This document shows positions 55,270-64,000 of a stretch of 64,000 bases of DNA, in pieces. The notes under the pieces were generated by a model. The model did not search any database. It was not told where the DNA came from and saw only the letters and a program-made list of their open reading frames with translations. Position numbers and translations under genes: made by a program. How positions within the stretch are numbered: the stretch's first letter is position 1; each line of letters starts with the position of its first letter. The stretch comes from Planococcus citri (lineage: Eukaryota > Arthropoda > Insecta > Hemiptera > Pseudococcidae): NCBI RefSeq assembly GCF_950023065.1, contig NC_088679.1:12214001-12278000 (forward strand), read 5' to 3'.

Positions 55270-55330
55270 CTCTCCAGTGAGAGTATACTCTGCTATTTTA
55301 TAAAGTATCTCTCCAGTGAGAGTATACTCT
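55270..55330 (-). repeat. Tandem 22-bp repeats in the retroposon 3' region
   Basis: Two copies (55270-55291 and 55309-55330) contain the palindrome AGAGTATACTCT, 39 bp apart. Structured 3' ends of non-LTR elements can serve as RT recognition sites; that role is only a possibility here. Confidence 0.7.
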
Positions 55331-55332
55331 AT

Positions 55333-56673
55333 TTATTTTTTATAATATCTATGACTAAGTCGTGAGGTTTTAACTGATGGATGTTTCTTTGATTTGATCT
55401 TGTTTTGTGTGTTTTCAACTTGAGAAATTCTTTTATCCATTTTTTTAAGCAGTTCCCAAATGTATTTTAAGCTCGCCTGCTCTTTTAGTTCCACTGGTTC
55501 ATCCGATTCATCCATGTTATTCTTTGGAAGTTTTCTTTTGACAATTTTGGCTTGTTCAGGTTTCTGAGTTGTTATCTGCTCCTGGCTTTGAGTAGTCCTT
55601 TGCTTAACATGATCAATTACAGTCATCTTTGGTTTAGATATAGCAGCAATTTTTGCTTGATATACTGGACACCCTCTCCAGTTGGCTGTATGATCACCAT
55701 CACAATTGGCACACTTGGCTGGGTCTTCTTTCTTCTTCCTACATTGCTTTGTTTCATGGTCTAATCCACACTTAACACATTTGGGTTTCCTTGCACAGTA
55801 TGTTTTGGTATGACCAACCTGCTGGTAGTTTTTACATTGAGGTAGCTCCCTTTTTTTTGCTGGAGGTTCTACCTTCACTTTAGTGTGCAATAAGAACCCC
55901 ATTTCATAAATGGTCTTGTTGTTTTCTTTTGGGCTGAGATATACATAAAAGAGTGGTAATGCCACCTTATATGATTTCTTACTCACAATTTCTCCAGATA
56001 CATCTTTTTTCACCTCTGTTTTTTTGATAATTACATTGGTGACATTAATGGCATCATGTCCGATTTTAATCAATTCCAATTTGATATCCTCAGGTGAAGT
56101 GGAGGGGTGTAGCTCTCTTATAACTACCTGATAGGGTTTATCTTGTTTCAACTGATATGTATGGTGCCCAATTCCATACATTTTGTGACTAGGATTCTTC
56201 CTTATAGCCTCCAGTGCCCTATACACTGCTCTAAAGCTTTGCTCATTTGAGCATGCTATTTTAACATCTCCATTAGAGAGGGTCTGCATTGTAGGGGTTT
56301 CACACGCTTCCATGCTTTCCAACATTGCAGTAAATTCAGTAATATTTTTAATTCCACTTACGTAAATAGGTGGAATACGTTTCTTTTTGAGTTTTTCACT
56401 GTAAGTTTCTTTTGACTGGATAGATTTAATGCTGTCTATTGCCATATTACTATGATTTTCCTCTGACTTGTCTGTTGATGTTGTTTGTTCACTGAGATGG
56501 TTTTCATCCTCTTTTGACTTGGCTTGATAGTGAGCTACTACTTCTCGTAAGTGGTTGATTTGCCTCTGCTGTTCTTCTAACTGTTTTTGTTGAAGTTTAT
56601 TCTATTTCACAATGTCACTGTACATAGCTGTTAACTGGTTGTACGTGGGATCGCCATCGTTCATACCCATCAT
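55333..56673 (-). CDS. Non-LTR-type Gag-like protein, one in-frame TAG
   Basis: The probable start is at 56673 (MMGMNDGDP). After 23 codons comes TAG at 56602-56604. The frame then continues through a Gln/Glu-rich, coiled-coil-like stretch to the methionine at 56445 and on for 370 residues (numbering from there). Residues 100-200 fit the PRE_C2HC region of Jockey-type Gag (LPLFYVYLSP, then KVEPP). Three zinc knuckles follow. The first has lost its second Cys (C204, Y207, H212, C217). The second (C223, C226, H230, C235) and third (C245, C248, H252, C259) are intact. The tail is basic. It would bind RNA in the nucleus or cytoplasm. No reverse transcriptase lies downstream. Confidence 0.8.
56602..56604 (-). 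other. In-frame TAG near the start of the Gag-like frame
   Basis: AAA-TAG-AAT interrupts a frame open from 56673 to 55333, 228 nt before the internal ATG at 56445. Confidence 0.8.
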
Positions 56674-56832
56674 AGTTCACATTCACTATTTACATTCCCG
56701 ACGCGCAGTATTTTAATTGTTTACAAATAAAAACACTCGAATAGGTAAATTGTAAATCATTTCTTATGCATATGTGCTGCCATGGACACAGCAAAATACG
56801 TGCATCACAATACTATAACCTCCGCAAACTGT

Positions 56833-56846
56833 TTATTCACCAAAGT
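56833..56846. repeat. 14-bp target-site duplication, right
   Basis: Exact copy of 55141-55154. Confidence 0.88.
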
Positions 56847-57394
56847 GGCGTAATGATCTACATATGCAGGTAATTCAACCACTCCCCCGCCAAAAAAAAA
56901 ATATTTAAAATTTATAAAAATGTTGCTAAAAATTATTTCTTAGCATTTTGGACAAATATGAGAAAGACGTGAAGGAGTTTTGTTAAAGTGGCGTAATTTT
57001 CAACAATGGTACTTTTGTATATTTTCCAACATTTCAATACCTACTTACTTTGTGAAATAACAAAAACTGTTCATATCATTGGGATCGGGATTAAATTTTC
57101 TGGGGGTAACATATTCTTCAATAATTTTTTACTCCTCCAAACTGTGATCAATTCAACATGACAATTTTATGGTATCAAATTTATGAAAAAGCTAGCCACA
57201 GATCAGAAAATTATCGGGTCCGGTGATATTTTCGGCTTTCCTGTCTTGGCTTTAACAGTACAATCACCTAAAAATCGTCACACGGCGCCATCTACCCGTT
57301 TACGATGAGAACTGCGGTAGTGGCGTAAATGCGTAATTGCCAATATGGCGTAATTACCTTCACTTACCAAAAGAGGTAATTTCCTCTAGATACT
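56847..57394. repeat. Diverged repeat units around AAGTGGCGTAAT, right part
   Basis: Continues the units of 54735-55140. The array is bounded by 'gataagtgcaggtaattac' at its left (about 54778) and an inverse-like 'gtaattaccttcacttacc' at its right (about 57351). It may therefore be a TIR element that split the BEL fossil. Confidence 0.5.
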
Positions 57395-58020
57395 TATGCT
57401 AAGTAATTTTTTGATAAATCAGCGGAAATGGACTGGTCCCATTCTCTATAAATTCTTTCCATAAGGTTTGTAGGAGAATTTTCTCACTAATTGAAACAGC
57501 TAGGCGTTAAAATGCCCAAAATGTCGAAAATTTTCGAAATGTCATCGCCACCAATCACTCTGTGCTTGAGAGGGTTGATCAATGATGGATTCAATGTCTT
57601 GAGAAATTCGTTTGAATTACTCTGATACTTGGCTAAATTAATCCCAAATTTTCCCAATCAGGAATGAGCTTTTTTTTGCAATTCGATAGCAGAATTTACG
57701 TCCATATCTCCTGACATCCAATATTGTCCATTTAGAACTCATCTTGAATAGATTGAGCAGCTTTAGGATATAAATTTTTAACCAAATCGACAACTTTTTT
57801 CAAGCATTTTGTTGCTAAAAACAACGCAGGTCCGATACCATTCACCAATGTGGTTAATTCGGCCAATGTTAGAACTTCATTGAGTTCAAAACGATAAAAA
57901 ATAGTTTGTAAATGCCAATCTTTTTTGGCTACCCAAAGGGATCGATACATACGAAAAATATCAGCACATATTGCAATAATATATCTACAACCTGAAACTG
58001 AGAGAGAATAAGTGCAAAAA
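57395..58020 (-). pseudogene. Fossil BEL/Pao reverse transcriptase
   Basis: The minus strand gives CADIFRMYR (first RT aspartate) near 57960. Then LNEVLTLAELTTLVNGIGPALFLATKCL (positions 57790-57890, quoted only as location markers TLVNGIG and LATKCL) corresponds to the BEL TVTYG.SAP.LA.R.L region. After a frameshift, a MSGDMDVNSAIELQKK block lies where the YVDD neighbourhood should be, with YVDD itself lost. GINLAKYQSNS and a degraded IFD.LGILTP segment follow. Several stops make it non-functional. It is much older than the intact BEL element at 15943 and a different lineage. Confidence 0.72.
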
Positions 58021-58221
58021 GATTGTGTTGAATTACTCTACCATTTAAAAAATGATCATTCAGGGAGATTTCAAACTCATCAACAAACAATGCATTGAAA
58101 ACCGACCTAAAACTTACTTACTTCACTGGTTGTAGTTTTTGAAACCGAATTATGTGGAATAAAATACCTACGAATTTTCTTTCGGAGTTCCGTCAAGGGT
58201 GCACAAATGACCCAATTTCAT

Positions 58222-59015
58222 AAAGAAAAGACATGAGCCTCGCCAGGTGAATTTTTTTCAAAATTTTGCAGCCCACCTGGGGGGGAGATATTGACCAAAG
58301 AAAATTTGAAAGCGTACCTATATCTTCAAACCAAATTCCAGTACCTAAGTACACAATTTTTTTTCTTTTAAAAGTACGCTTAGATGGGTACTATTTTTGG
58401 AAATTTCAAAAAAAATTTCAGATGAATCATCTTTAAAAACCAAAAAAACTCAAAAGTGTTTCTTTTTTGTGTCACGTGGCATTGTCAAAAAAGTGCTACT
58501 TCTGGTTATGTAAGTAGTTCTGAAATTTTGCATACAGGATTCTAAAAACAGTAGAAAACGATACCAATTCTCAAAAACCTCATTTTAGGTCCATGGACAA
58601 CCCCTCCCCTAATTTTGTGGCAAGAACATTGACAATACATACATAGGTATCGTTTAAAAAAATGTGAATTGCCCCCCCCCCCTCAACACGAATATGAATT
58701 TGGATTTACAATTGGACATCTGTAAAGGTCACATACCAGAAATATCACTTTTTTGGCGATGCCATGACTCAAAAAAACACATTTTCAAGTTTTTTGAGTT
58801 TTTAAAGATGAATTATCTGAAGGAAAAATTTTAAAAAATTTCCAAAAATCGTACTAATCTAAGCGTAGGTATTTCTTAAAAGAAAAAAAATTTGTTTACC
58901 GGAATTAGGTTTGAAGATAGAGCGGTTTCAAAATATTCTTTGCTCAATATCTTCCCCCTGGGGATCCAAAATATTCTGAAAAAATTCACGCAGCGAGACT
59001 CATGTATCTTCTATA
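58222..59015. mobile_element. Large fold-back element, about 790 bp
   Basis: Arms at 58222-58520 and 58725-59015 are inverted copies at perhaps 75-80% identity. Paired landmarks are 'gatattga(c/g)caaaga', 'tcttcaaacc(a/t)aattcc', 'aaaaaactcaaaa' and 'ccag(a)agt/ata'. The loop is about 200 bp. There is no coding content; probably a non-autonomous transposon or palindromic duplication. Confidence 0.6.
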
Positions 59016-59785
59016 CATTTTCGGCGATTTCAGCATTTTTAATTCAGAATTCGTTGAAGTATGATTTTTCTCCTAAAAAAAAGAAGGTTTTTCGTCATTG
59101 TAGGCAAGCAGGTGGGTTGGGGTGAGGACATTTACCTCTATTTTATGTCCAGAATTCATTTTAGAGGTACCCAAAAATGTTCAATCAAAATTTCAAAGAT
59201 CCGATGATAAAAGCATTTCACCTATGTTACCCGGAACTAACTCTTCTAATGCTGTGAATAAAAATTCCTCTTACTAGTAGTACTTAAGCCTGCTCTCATA
59301 ATTCTTGACACGATGTGTACATTGTCATCTTGTAATTTATAAACCACATTCCCCTCCCCCAAAAAGAAATTAATCTTCTTTGCTTTTCTACCGTTTTTTA
59401 AAAATTTTATGAGTTTTAGATTGTGAAGTGCTTAGATTACATAAGGAGATTTTTGAAAATGTTCCCAAAATCATTTGCTAAGAAAAATGAGCATTTTTAG
59501 TTTTCCAATGAAATTGTGATTCGCGGTCAGGTACATACATATTTTTGTTACCTAATACCTATTTTTTTTCACAAGTGTAAATTCCAATTCAATAATATTG
59601 GGGTCAATCGCGAAAAGAAAGTCGACGGATTTTGATCCTCATTCAGCAGAGACTTTCATTAGGTACAGAAAAATGTTTAGCTTCGGAGATGCCTCTGGAG
59701 GGGATGCATGGGCCCTCCAGGAGGGAGCATTTTCTAAAAATGAAGAATGTTTTCTTTACCAAGCTACTTCCTAGCTATTCAAGGT
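59016..59785. other. Non-coding sequence
   Basis: 59640-59760 resembles one arm of the 47219-48130 fold-back. Nothing else was recognised. Confidence 0.4.
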
Positions 59786-60092
59786 TTCGATTTGAACTCG
59801 AGAAATTTTTTTCCCAATTCGATTCATCAAAACCCTTTATTCTTGGATAGGCTACTTGGTATTTATACTTTTGGAACGATCGTATTAATTTGAAATTATG
59901 GTCTATGGCATGCTGATCATTTTAATAGAATGAAAATAAATTGAACTCATTTGAACAGTGTATATGGAATAATTTTACCAATATACAAAGTTGATCTATC
60001 AACTACAGCTTCTGTTAGTCAGAGGTTCGGCAAATATGACGTCATAAACTCGATGCGCATTAGTTCTACTTGATTGGAGTCCGAACAGTTTT

Positions 60093-60305
60093 TCAAGATG
60101 TTGTTTTCCTTGTCGCGTAAAGCCACGGAGGCCAGTCATCTCGTGTGATAGACTCAATTGTGTCTTCTTCATGCGAAGGAGGACGCTCAGTGTCAAAACC
60201 GGCAAGAGGAAAATATTTAGTACTTCTTTCGGGAAAAAGAAACCATTTAGCAAAATTTATACCGCAACTGTGAACCACGAAAACACCAAAAATAAGGATA
60301 ATGAT
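60093..60305 (-). CDS. Small secreted peptide A, exon 2
   Basis: This exon is preceded by a textbook acceptor (T-rich tract then TTTGCAG) and starts at 60305 in phase 0. It encodes 70 residues and ends TGA. With exon 1 it makes a 75-residue protein starting MRTFLIIILIFGVFVVHSC, a clear signal peptide. The mature part is about 55 residues with ERSTKYFP, TERPP, an acidic EED stretch and the DWPPW motif, then a short basic tail. I do not recognise the family. Possible roles such as salivary effector, antimicrobial or bacteriome peptide are guesses. Confidence 0.72.
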   Translation of the reverse strand: MIILIFGVFVVHSCGINFAKWFLFPERSTKYFPLAGFDTERPPSHEEDTIESITRDDWPPWLYATRKTTS

Positions 60306-60450
60306 CTGCAAAAAAAATAATAATAATAAATAAACAAACAACTCTAATGCAGTGACGAATAACTTCTAATAATTCAGAAAATTTCGATATCATTATATAG
60401 TCACAGATTCTTACAATAAATGGCAGTAATAGCTAATAAGCTCAACTTAC
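60306..60450 (-). other. Intron of secreted peptide gene A
   Basis: 145 bp, donor GTAAGTTGAG, acceptor TTTTTTTTGCAG. Position and phase equal those of gene B. Confidence 0.7.
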
Positions 60451-60465
60451 AAGAAAAGTTCTCAT
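60451..60465 (-). CDS. Small secreted peptide A, exon 1 (coding part)
   Basis: Only five codons (MRTFL) before the donor. The context GTGATGAG follows a leader conserved with gene B from about 60466 to 60560 ('ttctgcaatatctac' block). Splicing to 60305 joins the signal peptide in frame. The open frame through the acceptor (to 60341) is an unspliced artefact. Confidence 0.68.
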
Positions 60466-60947
60466 CACTTCAACTATGTACTACAATTAGTAGATATTGC
60501 AGAATAAAATTCACTAGATCCGATTTCAATGTTGCACTTATACTGTTCAAACAAAAAAAAAATTCACCTTATTCGTTTTTTCTTTTTAATGGAAATCAAA
60601 AATCCGGAAATTTATTATTACTTAACGTTGATTACAGCGTGCAGTTGGAATCTTATTACACTGATCGCAGACTATGCCTGGATACAAATTTCAATGATTT
60701 TTAAACAACTCGATTCAACTCATCACTCAGTGAACTGACCAGTAGGTACTAAGAAGTGTACAAACAAACATACCATAAGATTCGAAGAGTTCGGTATTCC
60801 TACAATCTTAATTAATTACTCTTATCTGTGTATCGTAATTCACATGTTGAAAAGAGATGGCATTGATTATAGAAATAAAATTTTCCAATCGGGTTATCTT
60901 ATGCAAGACCAAAATACATATATAGGTATTCGATTTGTCTGTACTTA

Positions 60948-61264
60948 CAGAATTGTCCATGAATAAAAAACTTGATTAACCGAAAAAGAGAAAAAATTCC
61001 CTGTAGGTACTTATGGGTATCTTTTAAAAATTAAATAATCTTCAGAAAAATTGGGTAGTGTTGAGTGATTAATTCAATAGAGCATGAGAAAAGCTTTCAT
61101 TTTGCATCAAAATACGAGTAATAACTAAAACGCATATTTTTTCGATACCCATCTAATACCTACTTGTACATAGTTAACTTAGGTACTTAATTTTTCAATT
61201 TTTAACTCGAGAATTTTTTCCCCAATTCGATTCATCAAAACTCCTTATATTCTTGGATACTCGG
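60948..61264. mobile_element. TA-flanked MITE family, diverged copy 3
   Basis: The left end ('cagaattgtccatgaataaa') and right end ('ccttatattcttggatactcgg') fit the termini of 39441-39719 and 49259-49531, with TA outside. Internal 'gaaaaaattccctg' and 'aactcgagaattttttcccc' blocks agree. Half-copies occur at 59786-59854 and 62226-62290, so the MITE may have mediated the gene duplication. Confidence 0.55.
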
Positions 61265-61496
61265 TATTTATACTTTTGGAACCATCGTTTAAATTTGAAA
61301 TTATGGTCTATGGCATGCTAATCATTTTAATAGAATGAAAATGAATTGAACTCATTTGAACAGTGTTATGGAATAATTTTACCAATATACAAAGTTGATG
61401 CATCAACTATAACTTCTGTTAGTCAGAGATTAGGCAAATTTGACTTGATAAACTCGATGTACAATATGCCTACTTGATTGGAGTCTGAAAAGTTCT

Positions 61497-61700
61497 TCAA
61501 GATGGTGTTGTCTCATCAAACCATGGAGGCCAATCACATCGTGTACTAGTCTCAAAGTTTTCTTCTTCATACCAAGGAGGCGGCCTAGTGTCAGTGTCGA
61601 CAGGAAACCATTTAGTGTTTCTTTCGGGAAGACTAAACCATTTAGGAAGACGTATACTGCAACTGAGAACCACGAAGACGCTAAGAATAAGCATGACGAT
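61497..61700 (-). CDS. Small secreted peptide B, exon 2
   Basis: Paralogue of peptide A. The acceptor TTTTTTGCAG gives an exon of 67 codons plus stop. The joined protein has 72 residues, starting MKTFLIVMLILSVFVVLSC. The mature part keeps KWF.LPERNTKWFP, TRPP, an acidic EEE stretch, and STRCDWPPW. It has an extra cysteine (in TRCDW) and lacks the ATRK tail of A. Identity with A is a bit over half by eye, clustered in the signal peptide, the ER.TK.FP block and the DWPPW block. The frame is intact, which argues for function. Confidence 0.72.
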   Translation of the reverse strand: MVMLILSVFVVLSCSIRLPKWFSLPERNTKWFPVDTDTRPPPWYEEENFETSTRCDWPPWFDETTPS

Positions 61701-61835
61701 CTGCAAAAAATAAATAAACAACTCTAATTCCATGACGAATAACTTCTAATAATTTGGAAAATATTGATATCATTATAGTCACAGATTATTACAATGATGA
61801 GTGGCAGTAATTAGTTAACAATAAGCTGAACTTAC
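61701..61835 (-). other. Intron of secreted peptide gene B
   Basis: 135 bp, donor GTAAGTTCAG, acceptor TTTTTTGCAG, same phase 0 position as in gene A. Confidence 0.7.
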
Positions 61836-61850
61836 AAGAAAAGTTTTCAT
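61836..61850 (-). CDS. Small secreted peptide B, exon 1 (coding part)
   Basis: Five codons (MKTFL) ending at the donor, after the same GTGATG start context as gene A. The leader to about 61940 matches that of gene A with few changes; an initiator-like ATCAGTGC lies near 61912-61919. Confidence 0.68.
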
Positions 61851-62290
61851 CACTTCAACTGTACTACAATTGGTAGATATTGCAGAATAAAATTCACTAG
61901 ACCCGATTTCAATATTGCACTGATACTGTTCAAACAAAAAATAAAATTCACTTGGCCCCTAATTCGTTTTTTTGTGTTTTAAAAATGAAAAAAAAAATTA
62001 TTAGCTTTGATTACAGCGAACTGACGAGTATTAAGAAGTGTACAAACAAACATACCACAAGCTTTGAAGAGTTCGGTATTACTAAAATCTCAATTAATTA
62101 CTGTTATCTGCGTATCGGAATTCACATGTTAGAAAGAGGTAGCATTGATTATAAATAATATTTTCCATTTGGGTTATCTTTTGTAAAACCAAAATATAGA
62201 TAGATGGGTATTCGATTTGCCTGTACAGGATGTCCAAAAATAAAAAATTTGATTTACCTACTGAAAAAAAGGAGAAAATTCCTATCATAG

Positions 62291-63009
62291 GATAGAGGAA
62301 TATCGATAAGGCCATTTTTTTGGCACCAGACAGTTATCGACTGAACCACTCTTGAAATGTTGTAATAAATGCCCAAAATACGAATCTGATGGTTAGTTAA
62401 CCCAAAATGTCCAATTTTTGGGCTCCAGGGGTCTTCAAAGTTGCGAATAAAAAAATAATTTTTGGAACCATTGAGTATTATTTTCAAAACCTTTTTTTAG
62501 CGTAAAATATCTGTTTGAAGCTGTTAAACATTATACGAGACAATTTTTCTATTTTCGACCCTCGGGGGTAGAAATGAGGGGGGTTTTAATTTTTGGAAAA
62601 TTTTGGAACCACCATTTTTAACTTACCCCTTTGAGCCCCGCTAAAAAGCTTTTTACAGTTTATTAATATCTGAAAGACTTCCATCTTACCGAATTTTGAG
62701 CTCAATAAAATTTTTCGCTGGTACTCAAAAATTTATTTTTCCTATTTTTTGTAATTTGGATATTTTAGGAACCCCTGGGAAACTGGAACCTGCTTGAGAC
62801 ATATATTCAATTATCTAGGGGAGAAAGTTCAATTAAACTCCCTGCATATTCGTAATTTTGAACCCCTTTTTCTTAGAGACCCCCACTTTGGGCACCCCTG
62901 AAAAAGGCGTCTATGCATATTTTTTCAAATAAATCGAAGAATTTACATTTGAAACGCCCTAGCAAGTGTTCGATTATTTTTCATTTGATTTTTCCGGTAA
63001 TTTTCAAAA
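62291..63009. other. Non-coding sequence
   Basis: No gene or clear repeat was recognised; frames are short and unremarkable. Confidence 0.4.
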
Positions 63010-63122
63010 TTGAGCTATTTTAGGTCAAATTCTGAGATTTTACTCTTCGAAAAAACGTTAAAATCACGTTGTCACGATTTCAACGAAGTAAAAATGCCAG
63101 AATTTGACCTAAAATAGCTCAA
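63010..63122. repeat. Hairpin with 25-bp perfect arms
   Basis: 63010-63034 (TTGAGCTATTTTAGGTCAAA and onwards) is exactly inverted at 63098-63122, with a 63-bp loop that itself pairs partly. It could be the end of a small fold-back element. Confidence 0.75.
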
Positions 63123-63684
63123 TATTGATCTTTTAGTACATATTAAGCGATTTTATCCAAAACAGGTTGGGCAGGGACTAGACGAAAAAATCACGCTTTT
63201 TTAGAGTAAAGATCTACCCCGAATTTGCCCGAAATTCTCCGACACGTTTCTTTTTTTTTAATGACTCACCTAATTTTTATATTTTTCTACCAAAACATTC
63301 ATTTTTTTTTTTTCAGAATTATTGTTTTTTGAAAAAGGGAATACGTGTTGAAGTGACACATTGATTGGAAACCCCTTCTCACTAAAATTTTAGTTTTCTC
63401 AAGTTTTCAATTTGGAATTTTTGGTGAATTTTTGAAAGCTGGAAAAATTCTAACAGATTTTTCAAATTTATACGTGTTTTTTTCTCAAGTAAAATGAACT
63501 AGTACATGAATTATTTCTTCATTTTGACCTATCTCCCCTCTTCATGCTGTGAAAAAAAACATGGTTTTTGACTGTACTGAAGCTTCCAGAAAAAGACCGT
63601 TTTAAATGACTATCAATGAAATCCCGAGCGTTTCAGCTCGAAATAAAGTAAAGTTTCTAACAAACTTGTATACCTACTTATTCT

Positions 63685-63718
<34 letters not shown>

Positions 63719-64000
63719 TAAAAAATCAAATTCTTGAAAATATGGTAGCATATAGGTACTTACCTAAATCCTTTTACTGCAATTTGAAGTTTTCGAAAAA
63801 ATTGAAAACTCGTCAATGGTTGAAGAAAGGGGGAGGAGGGGGGGGGTTCGAACAGTAGAATTTCTTCACATTATTGGTTTATTGTGTTTGAAAATGAAAG
63901 TAAGTCTAGATACGTGAGGTTGAAAAATCACCGTAAAAGGATTTTCAAAAAAAATACCTTATCAACTCTCGAAAATTCTCCTAAAATTTAGATATGAACT
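63123..64000. other. Non-coding sequence with A30 tract
   Basis: Thirty consecutive A residues lie at 63686-63715. I could not link them to a retroposon by a clear target duplication. No gene seen. Confidence 0.5.

Larger units (their letters stand above)
55155..56832 (-). mobile_element. Complete gag-only poly(A) retroposon
   Basis: The 1,678-bp insertion on the minus strand begins ACAGTTTGCGGAGG at 56832. It carries a 159-nt leader, one Gag-like frame, a 3' region with two 39-bp-spaced copies of a 22-bp repeat, an AATAAA and a poly(A) tail at 55155-55163. A 14-bp direct repeat flanks it, and a local paralogous repeat shows the empty site. It has no RT/endonuclease frame. This is either an internally deleted Jockey-type element or a non-autonomous lineage that moves with borrowed RT. 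Confidence 0.8.
59786..62290 (-). repeat. Tandem duplication carrying two peptide genes
   Basis: Unit A (about 59786-60950) and unit B (about 61197-62225) match in order over exons, introns and flanks, offset by about 1.4 kb. Upstream flanks match too (the 'gagttcggtatt' block at 60790 and 62070). So each gene came with its own promoter region. A diverged member of the TA-flanked MITE family (60948-61264) lies at the junction. Confidence 0.8.

Noticed and set aside
57732..57950. A 72-codon minus-strand gene
   Set aside because: Its residues align with BEL reverse transcriptase, and it continues through a frameshift; it is part of a fossil pol, not a gene.
63686..63715. Poly(A) tail of a retroposon
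   Set aside because: No coding or structured sequence lies upstream, and no matching target duplication was found; it may be a plain homopolymer.
1..64000. tRNA or rRNA genes
   Set aside because: I looked for the tRNA T-arm GGTTCGA-type core with matching stems and for conserved rRNA words and found no convincing case; a covariance-model search was not possible here.

Overview
The window is AT-rich, intron-bearing, repeat-laden nuclear DNA of an animal. It most likely comes from a mealybug (Pseudococcidae, possibly Planococcus). The main argument is a eukaryote-embedded, AT-ameliorated gene for a bacterial-type N-acetylmuramoyl-L-alanine amidase (AmiD). From memory, transfers of this gene are described in mealybug genomes. 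The frequent GTAGGTACCTA-like motif and the insect-type LTR retrotransposons fit the same group. The species call is an inference.

Layout. 1-6.1 kb: a diverged tandem duplication; one copy carries a private fold-back MITE and the other a probable solo LTR, and each copy shows the empty site of the other's insertion. 6.3-7.5 kb: a GC-richer, promoter-like island. 7.5-12.6 kb: diverged repeat copies. 13.2-14.1 kb: a second promoter-like island with a possible signal-peptide first exon. 14.5-15.9 kb: an inverted-repeat element and a decayed retroviral-type integrase. 15.94-22.79 kb: a young BEL/Pao retrotransposon (340-bp LTRs, GCTGA target duplication) whose gag-pol frame has one TGA. 25-26.4 kb: two fold-back MITEs. 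28.6-29.5 kb: the amiD gene. 29.77-34.30 kb: a very young Ty1/copia element on the minus strand (LTRs look identical, GTTCT target duplication, one TAA inside RT). 39.4-51.4 kb: several non-autonomous DNA elements, including a 0.95-kb one holding six copies of a 27-bp repeat in both orientations. 54.1-58.0 kb: a fossil BEL/Pao pol split by repeats and by a complete 1.68-kb poly(A)-tailed retroposon that encodes only a Gag-like protein. 58.2-59.0 kb: a large fold-back. 59.8-62.3 kb: a tandem duplication carrying two small two-exon genes for secreted peptides. The remainder is non-coding.

Probable functional host-side genes are few: amiD, the two secreted-peptide genes, and perhaps the exon near 13.9 kb. 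AmiD would cleave the peptide stem from muropeptides, which suits an insect that manages the cell wall of bacterial symbionts. The peptide pair has a conserved signal peptide, a conserved intron and a conserved WPPW-containing tail; its function is unknown. All comparisons were made by eye, with no database search or computed alignment.
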